A stretch of DNA of 64,000 bases from Microbacterium paraoxydans (GCF_020524545.1 NZ_JAIVLG010000001.1:890896-954895), one strand, 5' to 3'; counted from the first letter of the stretch, positions 1 through 9,039 are shown. The notes: generated by a model from the letters alone, not told the origin. Numbers and translations: made by a program.

Positions 1-15
1 GTAGGCTGGGGAGTC

Positions 16-846
16 ATGAACGACGCGCCCATCGGGATCTTCGACTCCGGTGTCGGCGGGCTCACGGTGGCGCGCGCCATCCGCGCCCAGCTGCCCCGCG
101 AGTCGTTCGTCTACATCGGCGACACCGCCCATTCTCCCTACGGGCCCAAGCCCATCGCGGATGTACGTCGGTATTCGCTCGAGGTGCTGGACACGCTCGT
201 CGAGCAGGGCGTGAAGATGCTCGTGATCGCGTGCAACACCGCTTCGGCGGCCATGCTCCGCGACGCGCGCGAGCGCTACGACATCCCGGTGGTCGAAGTG
301 ATCGGTCCCGCGGTCCGCCGCGCCGTGTCCACGACGAGGAACGGGCGGGTCGGCGTGATCGGCACGGTGGGCACGATCGGATCGCGGGCGTACCAGGACA
401 TGCTCGAGGTGAACGAGCGGCTGCAGGTCTTCACCGCCGCGTGCCCGCGTTTCGTCGAGTTCGTGGAGGCGGGGATCACCGGCACTCCCGAAGTGCTCTC
501 CGTCGCCGAGGAGTATCTCGCCCCGCTCCGTGAGGCCGACGTCGACACCCTGGTCCTCGGCTGCACGCACTATCCGTTCCTGCGCGGTGCGATCAGCTAC
601 GTGATGGGGGAAGGCGTGACGCTCGTCTCCAGCGACGACGAGACCGCCGGCGACGTCTACCGTCAGCTGGTGCGAGGAGATCTCCTCGCGTCGCCCGATG
701 CCGCGGCGACCTACGTCTACGAGGCCACCGGTGACTCGGCTGATGACTTCACGGCGCTGGCCAACCGCCTGATGGGCCGGGAGGTCCGCGACGTGCAGCT
801 CGTGCAGACCGGCGTGATCACCCTTCCCGAGCACACCTTCGAGTAA
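16..846 (+). CDS. murI: Glutamate racemase MurI
   Basis: Interconverts L- and D-glutamate in the cytoplasm, supplying D-Glu for peptidoglycan stem peptides. The 276-residue product has the usual family length. Both catalytic cysteines are visible: Cys73 in ACNTAS and Cys183 in GCTHYPF. The N-terminal [12 protein letters not shown] signature is also present. A TAGGCT -10-like box at 2-7 lies 8 nt before the ATG, so the mRNA may be leaderless. It is followed at short distance by rph and rdgB, a common actinobacterial arrangement. The gene is complete, but anything upstream is outside the window. Confidence 0.97.
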   Translation: MNDAPIGIFDSGVGGLTVARAIRAQLPRESFVYIGDTAHSPYGPKPIADVRRYSLEVLDTLVEQGVKMLVIACNTASAAMLRDARERYDIPVVEVIGPAVRRAVSTTRNGRVGVIGTVGTIGSRAYQDMLEVNERLQVFTAACPRFVEFVEAGITGTPEVLSVAEEYLAPLREADVDTLVLGCTHYPFLRGAISYVMGEGVTLVSSDDETAGDVYRQLVRGDLLASPDAAATYVYEATGDSADDFTALANRLMGREVRDVQLVQTGVITLPEHTFE

Positions 847-899
847 CCCCGTGTCGAGTCGTCCCGACTCGCCGCATCACCCTGACCCGAGAGAAGCAC

Positions 900-1637
900 A
901 TGACCGACATCGTCCGCGTCGACGGCCGTTCCACCGATCAGCTGCGCGAGATCACCATCGAGCGAGGCTGGAGCACGCAGGCCGAGGGGTCCGCCCTGAT
1001 CAGTTTCGGCGGCACGAAGGTGCTGTGCACCGCATCGTTCACCAACGGCGTGCCGCGCTGGCTGACCGGCAAGGGCAAGGGATGGGTGACAGCCGAGTAC
1101 GCCATGCTCCCTCGCGCCACCAACAGCCGCAACGACCGCGAGAGCGTGAAGGGGCGTATCGGCGGACGCACGCACGAGATCTCCCGGCTCATCGGTCGCG
1201 CTCTTCGTGCCGTCGTCGACACCAAGGCTCTCGGTGAGAACACGATCGTCATCGACTGCGACGTGCTGCAGGCGGACGGCGGTACACGGACGGCGGCCAT
1301 CACCGGCGCGTACGTCGCGCTGGCCGACGCGATCGAATGGGGCAGGGACAAGAAGTTCATCGGCAAGAACTCGACGCCGCTGCTCGACTCCGTGGCAGCG
1401 GTGTCGGTCGGGATCGTCGACGGCGAGCCCATGCTCGACCTGGCATACGTCGAGGATGTGCGCGCCGAGACCGACATGAACGTCGTCGTCACGGGCCGCG
1501 GACTGTTCGTCGAGGTCCAGGGCACAGCCGAGGGGGCGCCGTTCGACAAGCGCGAACTGGATGCGCTGCTCGAGCTCGGAATATCCGGATGCGAAGAGCT
1601 GAAGGGCAAGCAGCTCGCCGCGTTGACAGGAGAGTGA
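900..1637 (+). CDS. rph: Ribonuclease PH
   Basis: Phosphorolytic 3'-5' exoribonuclease that trims tRNA 3' ends, leaving nucleoside diphosphates. At 245 residues it has the normal length for this single-domain enzyme. The N-terminal block ([16 protein letters not shown], then SFGGTKVLC) and the central [15 protein letters not shown] region are typical of Rph. The ATG follows an AGAGAAG purine stretch. Its stop codon overlaps the first base of the rdgB start, so translation of the two is probably coupled. Confidence 0.97.
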   Translation: MTDIVRVDGRSTDQLREITIERGWSTQAEGSALISFGGTKVLCTASFTNGVPRWLTGKGKGWVTAEYAMLPRATNSRNDRESVKGRIGGRTHEISRLIGRALRAVVDTKALGENTIVIDCDVLQADGGTRTAAITGAYVALADAIEWGRDKKFIGKNSTPLLDSVAAVSVGIVDGEPMLDLAYVEDVRAETDMNVVVTGRGLFVEVQGTAEGAPFDKRELDALLELGISGCEELKGKQLAALTGE

Positions 1638-2233
1638 TGATGAAGGTCGTGCTCGCGACGCACAATCCGCACAAGGTCGCGGAGTTCCAGCAGATCGTGG
1701 CGCAGGCGCGACCCGACCTCGAGGTCGTCGGCTACGACGGCCCTGAGCCGGTCGAGGACGGCGTGACGTTCGCCGAGAACGCCCTGATCAAGGCTCGGGC
1801 GGCCGCGACGCACACGGGGCTCCCCGCCCTGGCCGACGACTCCGGTATCTGTGTCGACGTGCTCGGCGGTGCGCCCGGAGTCTTCTCCGCATATTGGGCA
1901 GGGCAGAAGAAGGATGCCGGGGCGAATCTCGCGCTCCTGCTCGACCAGCTGCGCGATATCGCCGACCCGCATCGGAGTGCGCACTTCACCTCGACCATCG
2001 CACTGGTCCTGCCCGACGGCCGCGAGCAGGTCGTCGAAGGCCGGTGGCCGGGTCGCCTGGCGCACAAGCCTTCCGGTGGCGGGGGATTCGGCTACGACCC
2101 GATCTTCATCCCGGACGGTCAGCCCCACGGCGAGGAGCGCACGGTGGGAGATTTCACGGCGGAGGAGAAGCAGTCGCAGTCGCATCGTGCACGTGCGTTC
2201 GCGGAACTGGCGCCGGTGCTCGCCGCGCTCTGA
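1637..2233 (+). CDS. rdgB: Non-canonical purine NTP pyrophosphatase (RdgB/HAM1)
   Basis: Hydrolyses dITP/XTP/dXTP to monophosphates and so keeps deaminated purines out of nucleic acids. The protein is 198 residues. The substrate-binding ATHNPHKVAEF start and the metal-site LADDSGICVDVL segment are clear. Two ATGs stand in tandem at 1637 and 1640; the first overlaps the rph TGA by one base. The murI-rph-rdgB linkage suggests co-transcription. Family assignment is secure; substrate range is inferred from the family. Confidence 0.96.
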   Translation: MMKVVLATHNPHKVAEFQQIVAQARPDLEVVGYDGPEPVEDGVTFAENALIKARAAATHTGLPALADDSGICVDVLGGAPGVFSAYWAGQKKDAGANLALLLDQLRDIADPHRSAHFTSTIALVLPDGREQVVEGRWPGRLAHKPSGGGGFGYDPIFIPDGQPHGEERTVGDFTAEEKQSQSHRARAFAELAPVLAAL

Positions 2234-2247
2234 GTTCGACGGATAGC

Positions 2248-2287
2248 AACCACTACGATTGACGTACTCCTTTTGTAGTGGTTATTG
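2248..2287 (+). promoter_or_regulatory. Promoter flanked by a perfect 9-bp inverted repeat
   Basis: TTGACG (2259-2264) and TTATTG (2282-2287) are spaced 17 bp, with the ATG at 2295 only 7 nt further, so a leaderless transcript is likely. AACCACTAC (2248-2256) and GTAGTGGTT (2275-2283) form a perfect inverted repeat that brackets the -35 and touches the -10, as an operator would. The word TAGTGGTTAT recurs in the 58.5 kb divergent promoter. The bound protein is unknown. Confidence 0.55.
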
Positions 2288-2294
2288 TGAAGGC

Positions 2295-2873
2295 ATGCGT
2301 GCACTGACCTACTACATCGGCGTGTCCCTCGACGGCTTCATCGCGGGCCCTGCGGACGAGGTCGGCTTCTATCCCGTCACCGAGGCGTTCGCCGAGTCGC
2401 TCGGCACGGAGTTCGCTGATCTGCAACCGACCTTCGCCCGCGCGGGGCGCGGAGGCGCCGATGCTCCCGTGACACGGTTCGACACGGTCGTCATGGGGCG
2501 CCGGACCTATGAGCCGGCGTTGCAGGTGGGTGTGACCGACCCGTACGCGCATCTGCGCACCATCGTGTTCAGCCGAACACTCGCCGATCCCGCAGATCCG
2601 AACGTCGAGGTCGTGCGCTCCGACCCGCTCGCTCGCGTGCGGCAGCTGAAGGCCGAGGAGGGGCTGGGGATCTATCTCGCCGGAGGCGCTGCGCTCGCCG
2701 GAGCGCTGATCGACGAGATCGACCGCCTCATCGTCAAGAAGTATCCGGTGATCGCGGGAGACGGGATCCCGATGGCCCGATTCGCGTTCGCGCCAAAGTC
2801 GTTCGATCTGGAGGGAGTGCAGAGCTTCGACAACGGCTGTGCGGTCCTGACGTACTCCCGAACGGATCGGTGA
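2295..2873 (+). CDS. Dihydrofolate reductase-fold protein (RibD C-terminal family)
   Basis: A 192-residue stand-alone protein of the RibD_C/DHFR-like family, expected to bind NADPH; substrate unknown. It begins MRALTYYIGVSLDGFIAG, the hallmark start of the family. Also present are VVMGRRTYE, VFSRTL and a GIYLAGGAALAGALI dinucleotide-binding-like loop. A longer reading frame exists upstream, but it would run through the promoter, so the ATG at 2295 is preferred. It is flanked by rdgB and a CDF exporter with no evident functional link. It is not a classical FolA and gives no reason to predict trimethoprim resistance. Confidence 0.85.
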   Translation: MRALTYYIGVSLDGFIAGPADEVGFYPVTEAFAESLGTEFADLQPTFARAGRGGADAPVTRFDTVVMGRRTYEPALQVGVTDPYAHLRTIVFSRTLADPADPNVEVVRSDPLARVRQLKAEEGLGIYLAGGAALAGALIDEIDRLIVKKYPVIAGDGIPMARFAFAPKSFDLEGVQSFDNGCAVLTYSRTDR

Positions 2874-2958
2874 GCCGCCGATGAGAGTGGTTCTCGTTAC
2901 CTTTCCCGACTAGGGAGAACATGCCTTCCGACCGTGATTCCCGGTCTAGCCTGGGGGC

Positions 2959-3879
2959 ATGCACGATCACGCACCCGCGGCCGGCGGCATCCGCTCGGCC
3001 GGCAGCCGACGCCTCCTGGCGATCTCGCTGACGCTCACGGCGAGTGTGATGGTCGTGCAGGTCGTCGGTGCGATCCTGACCGGTTCGCTCGCCCTCCTCG
3101 CCGACGCCGCCCACATGTTCACGGATGCCTCCGCGCTCGTGATCGCGCTCATCGCGGCGACCGTGGCGGCGCGACCTGCCGATGATCGGCGGACCTTCGG
3201 GTATCAGCGCGCCGAGGTGTTCGGTGCGCTGATCAATGCGGTGATCCTGATCGCTCTGGCCACGTGGGTGGCGATCGAGGGAATCGGCCGCCTGCTGAAT
3301 CCTGGGGAGGTCGAGGTCGCCGGCGGACTCATGCTCGTGGTCGCCGTCGTCGGTCTGATGGCGAATGCCGCCTCGATGTGGTTGCTCAGCCGCGCGCAGC
3401 GCACGAGCATCAACGTGCGCGGCGCCTATCTCGAGGTGATGGGGGATCTGATCGGTTCTGCAGCCGTCATCGTCGCCGCCGTCGTCATCCTCCTGACCGG
3501 CTGGATGCCGGCGGACGCGATCGCGTCGCTGTTCATCGCGGCGATGATCATCCCACGGGCGATCGCACTCCTGCGCGAGGTGTTCTCGGTCCTCGCCGAA
3601 TCGGCACCGAAGGGAACGGCCGTCAGCGATATCCGTTCCCACCTGCTGGGCTACGACGGCGTGGTCGGCGTGCACGACGTGCACGTGTGGCAGCTGACGA
3701 GAGGCGCGCCGGTGTTCACTGCACACGTCAGCGTCGAGCCGCAGCTGTTCGCCGACGGGAGGTCGACGCGGCTCCTCTCGGACATGCAGGCGTGCCTGGC
3801 CGATCACTTCGACGTCGAGCACTCGACGTTCCAGATCGAGCCGGCTGAGCAGTCGGACTGCGAGCCTCGCCACGCCTGA
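2959..3879 (+). CDS. Cation diffusion facilitator (CzcD/ZitB-like) metal exporter
   Basis: Inner-membrane proton-driven exporter of Zn or similar divalent ions, 306 residues. About six transmembrane segments span residues 20-205, followed by a cytoplasmic metal-binding domain (GVHDVHVW, then SVEPQLF). The N-terminus starts MHDHAP, a short His cluster. The TM2 metal site is canonical (HMFTD), but the equivalent TM5 position reads LEVMGD, where ZitB-type proteins usually have His-xxx-Asp. TAGCCT at 2947-2952 precedes the ATG by 6 nt, so the mRNA is probably leaderless. Confidence 0.93.
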   Translation: MHDHAPAAGGIRSAGSRRLLAISLTLTASVMVVQVVGAILTGSLALLADAAHMFTDASALVIALIAATVAARPADDRRTFGYQRAEVFGALINAVILIALATWVAIEGIGRLLNPGEVEVAGGLMLVVAVVGLMANAASMWLLSRAQRTSINVRGAYLEVMGDLIGSAAVIVAAVVILLTGWMPADAIASLFIAAMIIPRAIALLREVFSVLAESAPKGTAVSDIRSHLLGYDGVVGVHDVHVWQLTRGAPVFTAHVSVEPQLFADGRSTRLLSDMQACLADHFDVEHSTFQIEPAEQSDCEPRHA

Positions 3880-3901
3880 GCGCTCCTGGTGCGGGCGAGG
3901 G

Positions 3902-5860
3902 TCAGCGCTCCACGACGATGTCGTCCGGCTCCTTGTCGGGCCGCAGCCCTCTCCACCGTGCGTGTCGGAGCACTCCGTCGGGGGTCCAGTTGGCGAACTC
4001 GACTTCGCCTACGAGCTCGGGTTGCACCCACAGCGCGTCGAACGCATCAGGCGCGGGCACGCCATCGAGGGGTGGTGTTTCACGGCGCAACGGGTCGAGG
4101 CGCGCGAGCAGATCGCGGAGGATGCGCTCGGTGAACCCGGTGCCCACCCTCCCGACGTAGCGCAGCGGCGCTGATCCGTCTCGGCCGTCGGCCCTGTCGG
4201 GCACCGCGAGCAGAAGTGACCCGAGCGTGCTCTCGCGGTCGCCCTTGCCCGGTCGGATCCCGACGATCACGGCTTCCTGCATGCGAGTGTGTTTGAGCTT
4301 CAGCCAGGACGGACTGCGCTGGCCCGGCCGATAACGGGACTGCGGATCCTTCACCACGACGCCCTCGAGTCCGAACTCCCTGCTGGCGGCGAGGGCCGCA
4401 TCGACGTCGTCGAAGACCGGAGGGATCCGCAGGGGGGCGTCGAGGCCCGCGACGACGTCGTCGAGCAGGGAGCGGCGCTCACGCAGCGGCATTCCCGTGA
4501 GGTCGTGCCCGTCGAGGCGCAGCAGGTCGAAGAGCATGTAGACGATCGGGGTGCGGACCACCTCCCGCTCGATCTCGCGCGGACGCGTTAGATGCATCCG
4601 GTTCTGCAGCAGGGAGAAACTCGGGCGTCCGTGGGCGTCGAACGCCACGATCTCCCCGTCAACGATCGCGTCCGCAGCGGGCAGGAACGGGGCCCCGTCG
4701 GCGGTGAGCTCCGGATAGCGGCTCGTGATGTCAGTGCCGCGACGCGCGTGCAGGCGCATCCGTCCGTCGGCCCAGGTGCCCATCGCCCGGATGCCGTCCC
4801 ACTTCACCTCGACCCAGGAAGGGGCACTCAGCGTCCGCGCGACCCCGGCGGTGCCGTTCTCGGCGAGCATCGGGGCGAGGGGCGCGGTCGTGGCGCCCAC
4901 CGAACGAGCCGACGCACCGCGCGGATGACGAGGTCGGCGGGGCTCGGCAGATGGGGGCGACGAGGGGGCATTCTGTGGGCGGAGCCCGGCGAGGGGATCG
5001 ATCCCTGCGGCCGCGCGGGCGAGCACCTCGTCGAGGTCGAGCTGCGCGAGGTTCGGATCATCGAGCTCATCCCAGGTGCGCGGCGCCGCGACCCACGGCT
5101 GCGCCCGCCCTCGCAGCGAGTACGGCGAGATGGTCGTCTTCTTGCCGTTGTTCTGGCTCCAGTCCAGGAAGACCCTCCCGCCCCGCACGGCCTTCGACAT
5201 GACGCTCGTGGCCAGATCGGGACGGTCGTTCTCGATCAGGCGGGCGAGCTCCTTCACGACGGCTGAGACCTCGTCGCTCGTCTGTTCGCCGGGAAGCGCC
5301 GCGTACAGGTGCAGGCCTTTGCTTCCGCTCGTGACAGGGAGCGGATCGAGCCCCATGCCCGTCAGGACGGCGCGGGCGAGGCGGGCGACCTCGGCGCACT
5401 GTGCGAGTCCGACCCCGGGGCCCGGGTCCAGGTCGAGCACCAGGCGATCCGGACGTCCCGGGGTCCCATCCGGAGCGAAGCGCCACTGCGGCACGTGCAG
5501 TTCGATCGCGGCGACCTGAGCGAGCCACACCAGCGTCGGTACGTCCTCGACGAGCGGATACTCCTTCGGGCCGTCCGAGTGCTGGATCGCCTGCCGGCGG
5601 ATCCAGGCCGGAGCCCCCGGCTCGAGCTGCTTCGTGAAGAACGCATCGGCAGGAGCGTCCTTCGTTCCGACGCCTTCGACCCAGCGCTTGCGCGTGACCG
5701 GGCGTCCATCGAGGAGGGGCAGCAGGAGCGGGGCGATCGCGCTGTAGTAGGCGATGACCTCGCCCTTGGTCGTGCCGGTGTCGGGGTAGACGACCTTGTC
5801 GAGGTTGGTCACGCGCAGACGGCGGCCGTCCACCTGCACGATCTGCCCTGGTCCGACCAT
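3902..5860 (-). CDS. ligD: LigD: polymerase plus ATP-dependent DNA ligase for NHEJ
   Basis: Repairs double-strand breaks with Ku by filling and sealing ends. The protein is 652 residues. An N-terminal polymerase/primase domain (about 1-300) carries the LDLDPGPG metal motif. A proline-rich linker follows, then a ligase domain with the adenylation lysine at about residue 353 (VEVKWDG), DGEIVAF, GLEGVVVK and SWLKLK motifs. I see no His/Asp-rich phosphoesterase module, so the order is POL-LIG rather than the mycobacterial POL-PE-LIG. The start was chosen because a TACGCT box (5867-5872 on this strand) lies 6 nt before it. Divergent from ku. Confidence 0.95.
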   Translation of the reverse strand: MVGPGQIVQVDGRRLRVTNLDKVVYPDTGTTKGEVIAYYSAIAPLLLPLLDGRPVTRKRWVEGVGTKDAPADAFFTKQLEPGAPAWIRRQAIQHSDGPKEYPLVEDVPTLVWLAQVAAIELHVPQWRFAPDGTPGRPDRLVLDLDPGPGVGLAQCAEVARLARAVLTGMGLDPLPVTSGSKGLHLYAALPGEQTSDEVSAVVKELARLIENDRPDLATSVMSKAVRGGRVFLDWSQNNGKKTTISPYSLRGRAQPWVAAPRTWDELDDPNLAQLDLDEVLARAAAGIDPLAGLRPQNAPSSPPSAEPRRPRHPRGASARSVGATTAPLAPMLAENGTAGVARTLSAPSWVEVKWDGIRAMGTWADGRMRLHARRGTDITSRYPELTADGAPFLPAADAIVDGEIVAFDAHGRPSFSLLQNRMHLTRPREIEREVVRTPIVYMLFDLLRLDGHDLTGMPLRERRSLLDDVVAGLDAPLRIPPVFDDVDAALAASREFGLEGVVVKDPQSRYRPGQRSPSWLKLKHTRMQEAVIVGIRPGKGDRESTLGSLLLAVPDRADGRDGSAPLRYVGRVGTGFTERILRDLLARLDPLRRETPPLDGVPAPDAFDALWVQPELVGEVEFANWTPDGVLRHARWRGLRPDKEPDDIVVER

Positions 5861-5918
5861 GCAGCAAGCGTAGTCAAGGGACTGGTCGCGACGGCTTCGA
5901 CTGGTGTTCACTGGTGTC
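5861..5918. promoter_or_regulatory. Divergent ligD/ku promoter region with ACTGGT repeats
   Basis: This 58-bp gap separates the two divergent end-joining genes. On the minus strand TACGCT (5872-5867) is a -10 candidate giving a leaderless ligD mRNA. ACTGGT occurs three times, at 5881, 5900 and 5910; the last two are 10 bp apart, one helical turn, just before the ku ATG. These could be binding sites co-regulating the pair, but no known regulator is recognisable. Confidence 0.4.
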
Positions 5919-6728
5919 ATGAGGACGATCTGGAAGGGCGCGCTGACGTTCGGGCTCGTGAACGTGCCGGTGAAGGTGTACTCCGCCACCGAGGACCACG
6001 ATGTGCCGCTGCATCAGGTGCACGAGAAGGACGGCGGCCGCATTCGGTATCAGCGCACCTGCGAGGTGTGCGGCGAGACGGTGGCCTATGCCGATATCGA
6101 TCGCGCCTACGTCGACGACGGACAGACGGTGGTGCTGACCAAGGACGATTTGGCCGCGCTGCCGGCGGAGAAGAGCCGGGAGATCGACGTCGTCGAGTTC
6201 GTGCCGTCCGACCAGGTCGACCTGCTCACCCTCGACAAGCCGTACTACCTCGAGCCGGACTCGAAGTCCCCGAAGGCGTATGTGCTGCTGCGCAAGACCC
6301 TGGAGCAGACCGATCGCACTGCGATCGTGCGCTTCACCCTGCGGCAGAAGACGAGGCTCGCCGCGCTGCGGGTCCGGGGCAAGGTGCTCGTGCTGCAGAC
6401 CCTGCTGTGGGCGGATGAGGTGCGCGAGGCGGAGTTCCCCGCACTGGATGAGGACGTGCGGATCTCGAAGAAGGAGCTCGAACTGTCGGCATCGCTCGTC
6501 GACAGCTATTCGGCCGACTTCGATCCCGAGGACTTCGTCGACGAGTACCAGAAGGAACTCCGCACCCTCATCGACGCCAAGATCGAGGCGGGCGACACGT
6601 TCGACGTCGCAGAGACGTTCGGTGAGGCCGAGAAGGCCGCTGAGGGTGGCGAGGTCATCGACCTCATGGAGGCGCTCCGCGCCAGCGTCGCGCGCACGAA
6701 GGAGGAGCGCGCGAAGAACGCGGGCTAG
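5919..6728 (+). CDS. ku: Ku DNA end-binding protein
   Basis: Homodimeric ring protein that threads onto double-strand break ends and recruits LigD. It is 269 residues, typical of bacterial Ku. The start at 5919 is preferred because bacterial Ku proteins begin MR-IWKGALTFGLVNVPVK exactly as here; the five upstream residues are not conserved. A possible zinc-knuckle remnant (RTCEVCGE) lies near residue 45. The acidic/lysine-rich C-terminus is short, as in minimal bacterial Ku. It shares a 58-bp divergent promoter with ligD. Confidence 0.96.
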   Translation: MRTIWKGALTFGLVNVPVKVYSATEDHDVPLHQVHEKDGGRIRYQRTCEVCGETVAYADIDRAYVDDGQTVVLTKDDLAALPAEKSREIDVVEFVPSDQVDLLTLDKPYYLEPDSKSPKAYVLLRKTLEQTDRTAIVRFTLRQKTRLAALRVRGKVLVLQTLLWADEVREAEFPALDEDVRISKKELELSASLVDSYSADFDPEDFVDEYQKELRTLIDAKIEAGDTFDVAETFGEAEKAAEGGEVIDLMEALRASVARTKEERAKNAG

Positions 6729-6729
6729 G

Positions 6730-6755
6730 TCGTGCGCCGAGAGCTCGGCGCACGA
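6730..6755. terminator. Hairpin terminator between convergent ku and dedA
   Basis: TCGTGCGCCGAG (6730-6741) is the exact reverse complement of CTCGGCGCACGA (6744-6755), giving a long perfect stem immediately after the ku stop and before the dedA-family stop. It can act in both directions. No U-tract follows, which is common in high-GC genomes. Confidence 0.7.
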
Positions 6756-6763
6756 TCTCAGGA

Positions 6764-7528
6764 TCAGTGCTTGCCGTCGCCGTCCAGGTCGGGGGCGCGG
6801 TCGAACACGTCGGCATCCAGGACGAGGTCCTGTGCCTCTTCCGCGTCGGTCACGACGTCTTCGCCGGCAGCCGCGGCCTTCTTCGCCTTGTGGCGCTCCG
6901 AGAGGTAGTGCCAGAGCGTGACGAGGGCGGTGCCGCCGACCGCAGCGAGGAGGATCACGTCGATGTACTCGACCACGAGGTCGCGCACCCAAGGGATGTA
7001 GGCAATGAGGTAGCCGACCATCGTGAGCCCGAAGCCCCAGATCATGGCGCCGATGAAGTTGTACAGCGAGTAGCGACGCCACGGCATGTGCCCGACACCG
7101 GCTGCGACCGGCGCGAAGGTGCGCACGATGGGGACGAACCGGGCGAGGATGACCGTGAGACCTCCGAAGCGTTCGAAGAACGCGTTCGTGCGCTCGACGT
7201 TCTTCTTGCTGAAGAGGCCCGACTCCTTGCGCTCGAACACCGCCGGTCCGCCCTTGTGGCCGATCAGGTAGCCGACCTCGCCGCCGATGAAGGCCGAGAG
7301 GGCGATGAGGAGAGAGACGACCCAGATGTTCACGCCGAAGACGTTGCTGGTGTGCGTCAGGAGCCCGGCGATGATGAGCAGGGTGTCGCCGGGGAGGAGG
7401 AATCCGACCAGCAGGCCCGTCTCCGCGAAGACGATGAAGCACACGACCAGCAGCGCCCAGGGACCCGCCGCACCGATGATCGTCTGGGGGTCGAGCCAGG
7501 GGATGAGGGCGGTGGGAGCGTGCAACAT
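6764..7528 (-). CDS. DedA family membrane protein
   Basis: Polytopic membrane protein of the DedA/SNARE-associated family, proposed in other bacteria to act as a lipid scramblase or flippase needed for envelope homeostasis. It is 254 residues. The signature is clear: FAETGLLVGFLLPGDTLL near residues 35-55, then FGGLTVILARFVPIVRTFAPVAAG. The frame stays open upstream through the tRNA-Leu gene, which rules out the longer ORF; ATG 7528 (or GTG 7540) is the sensible start. No strong Shine-Dalgarno sequence is seen. It ends in a charged tail. Confidence 0.9.
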   Translation of the reverse strand: MLHAPTALIPWLDPQTIIGAAGPWALLVVCFIVFAETGLLVGFLLPGDTLLIIAGLLTHTSNVFGVNIWVVSLLIALSAFIGGEVGYLIGHKGGPAVFERKESGLFSKKNVERTNAFFERFGGLTVILARFVPIVRTFAPVAAGVGHMPWRRYSLYNFIGAMIWGFGLTMVGYLIAYIPWVRDLVVEYIDVILLAAVGGTALVTLWHYLSERHKAKKAAAAGEDVVTDAEEAQDLVLDADVFDRAPDLDGDGKH

Positions 7529-7622
7529 GGATTCGAGCACTGGCGGGATTCCCGTCGGTCGTGAGTTGTCGGCGGCAGAGCGGAGCGACAGGGCGGTCTC
7601 GCGACGGCACCCACGTCTCTCG

Positions 7623-7704
7623 TGCGGAAGGTGGGACTTGAACCCACACGCCCTGGGGCACAGGAACCTAAATCCTGCGTGTCTGCCAATTCCACCACTC
7701 CCGC
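7623..7704 (-). tRNA. tRNA-Leu (anticodon UAG)
   Basis: Read on the minus strand, the 5' acceptor strand GCGGGAG pairs with 3' CTTCCGC (one G-U pair). A D-arm (GGTGGAATTGGCAGAC), anticodon loop TTTAGGT with TAG, a class II long variable arm (GTGCCCCAGGGCGTG) and a T-arm with GGTTCAAGTCC complete the cloverleaf. The discriminator is A, as expected for Leu. CCA is not encoded. Confidence 0.95.
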
Positions 7705-7795
7705 GCGGAATCAGTCTACTGACCGGCGAAACCCCCTGTCTGAGCATCGGCCCGCAGTTCGCCGCACCTCGAAGCGGTGGGGGCGTCGGAGTGCT

Positions 7796-7806
7796 TGTGG
7801 ATAACT
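7796..7806 (+). promoter_or_regulatory. TGTGGATAACT element upstream of tadA
   Basis: The first nine bases are the exact complement of the DnaA-box consensus TTATCCACA. The same 11-mer stands at 12609-12619 upstream of flp, at nearly the same distance from the start codon (38-40 nt). It may be a DnaA site, a shared activator site, or a -10 region containing GATAAC. Confidence 0.45.
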
Positions 7807-7842
7807 CCGACGCGGGGGTCGGATTGTTGCGAGGATGCCGGG

Positions 7843-9039
7843 GTGAGTCATCCCTCTGCCCTGGTCACCGAGCAGGTGCGGCGTCGCCTGCGAACGGAAG
7901 GGGTGGACCCGACGATCGACCCCGACGCCGCACGGCGCATCGCCCGTGCCGAGGTCCGTCGTCACGATGATGTCGCTCTCGCGCGCGGCGGCGGCCTCAT
8001 CGAAGACGAAGCCGCCTGCGTCCGAGATGTGCTGGCGTCGCTCAGCGGGTTCGGACCGCTGCAACCTTTGCTGGACGATCCCGAGATCGAGGAGATCTGG
8101 CTCAACGGCACCGGTCACGTGCATGTCGCGCGCGACGGGGTGGCGGAGCGGACGGGATTGCGTCTCAGTGACACGACGGTGCGCGACCTCGTCGAGCGGA
8201 TGCTGCAGGCCACCGGGCGCCGGGTCGACATCAGTCAGCCTTTCGTCGACGCCTCGATGCCGGACGGCTCTCGTCTGCATGTCGCGATCGCTGACGTCGT
8301 GCGTGGGTCGTGGGCGATCAACATCCGGAAGTTCCTCCCGAGGTACCGCTCGCTCGAGGCCTTGACGGCTCAGGGGATGATGCCTGCGGCGGTGGCGGAA
8401 CGCCTGCGGGCGGCGATGGAGGAGGGGCGCACCGTGATCGTCTCCGGAGCGACCCACGCGGGCAAAACCACGGTGCTCGGTGCGCTGCTGGCGTCATGCG
8501 CCGAGTCGCAGCGCATCGTCACCGTGGAGGAGACTTTCGAGCTCGCGGTCGAGGGTCCCGACCTGGTCGCCTTGCAGGGGCGCCAGTCGAGCCTGGAGGG
8601 TACCGGCGAGATCACCCTGCGTCGATTGGTGAAGGAAGCGCTGCGGATGCGGCCCGACCGCCTGGTGGTGGGCGAGGTGCGCGATGCCGAGGCGCTCGAC
8701 CTCGTGCTCGCTCTCAACACCGGCGTGCCGGGAGCATGCACCGTCCATGCGAACTCCGCGGCGGAGGCACTCGAGAAGCTCAGCATGCTGCCGCTCCTGG
8801 CAGGTCGCAACATCGATCGCGGATTCATCGCTCCGGCGATCGCGACGTCGGTGGATCTCGTCGTCCATTGCGTGCGCGATCGCTCGGGCCGACGCTTCGT
8901 GCAGGAGGTCGTCGCGCCCACCGGAGAGATCGTCGAGGGCCGCATCTGCACGGTCGGTGTTTATCTCGACCGCGCGATGACCGAGGGCAGCGCCGACGGC
9001 GGCAGCCGGCACGTGCACCGGATCGGGCGGCACTCGTGA
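7843..9039 (+). CDS. tadA: Tad/Flp pilus assembly ATPase TadA (CpaF-like)
   Basis: Hexameric secretion ATPase that powers assembly of Flp-type pili at the inner-membrane face. It is 398 residues from GTG 7843, chosen for the GAGG 8 nt upstream. The N-terminal domain includes FGPLQPLLDDPEIEEIWLNG. Walker A is GATHAGKT (202-209), and the Walker B region is PDRLVVGEVRD (271-281), with conserved arginines between them. Its stop overlaps the tadB start as GTGA. The Tad locus here lacks any tadZ/ssd-like gene upstream; the preceding features are tRNA-Leu and dedA. Confidence 0.93.
   Translation: MSHPSALVTEQVRRRLRTEGVDPTIDPDAARRIARAEVRRHDDVALARGGGLIEDEAACVRDVLASLSGFGPLQPLLDDPEIEEIWLNGTGHVHVARDGVAERTGLRLSDTTVRDLVERMLQATGRRVDISQPFVDASMPDGSRLHVAIADVVRGSWAINIRKFLPRYRSLEALTAQGMMPAAVAERLRAAMEEGRTVIVSGATHAGKTTVLGALLASCAESQRIVTVEETFELAVEGPDLVALQGRQSSLEGTGEITLRRLVKEALRMRPDRLVVGEVRDAEALDLVLALNTGVPGACTVHANSAAEALEKLSMLPLLAGRNIDRGFIAPAIATSVDLVVHCVRDRSGRRFVQEVVAPTGEIVEGRICTVGVYLDRAMTEGSADGGSRHVHRIGRHS

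Noticed and set aside
2295..2873. Trimethoprim-resistance type dihydrofolate reductase
   Set aside because: The protein belongs to the RibD C-terminal-like family and lacks FolA active-site motifs.
7529..7747. N-terminal extension of the DedA-family gene
   Set aside because: The extension translates the tRNA-Leu gene and carries no membrane or signal features.
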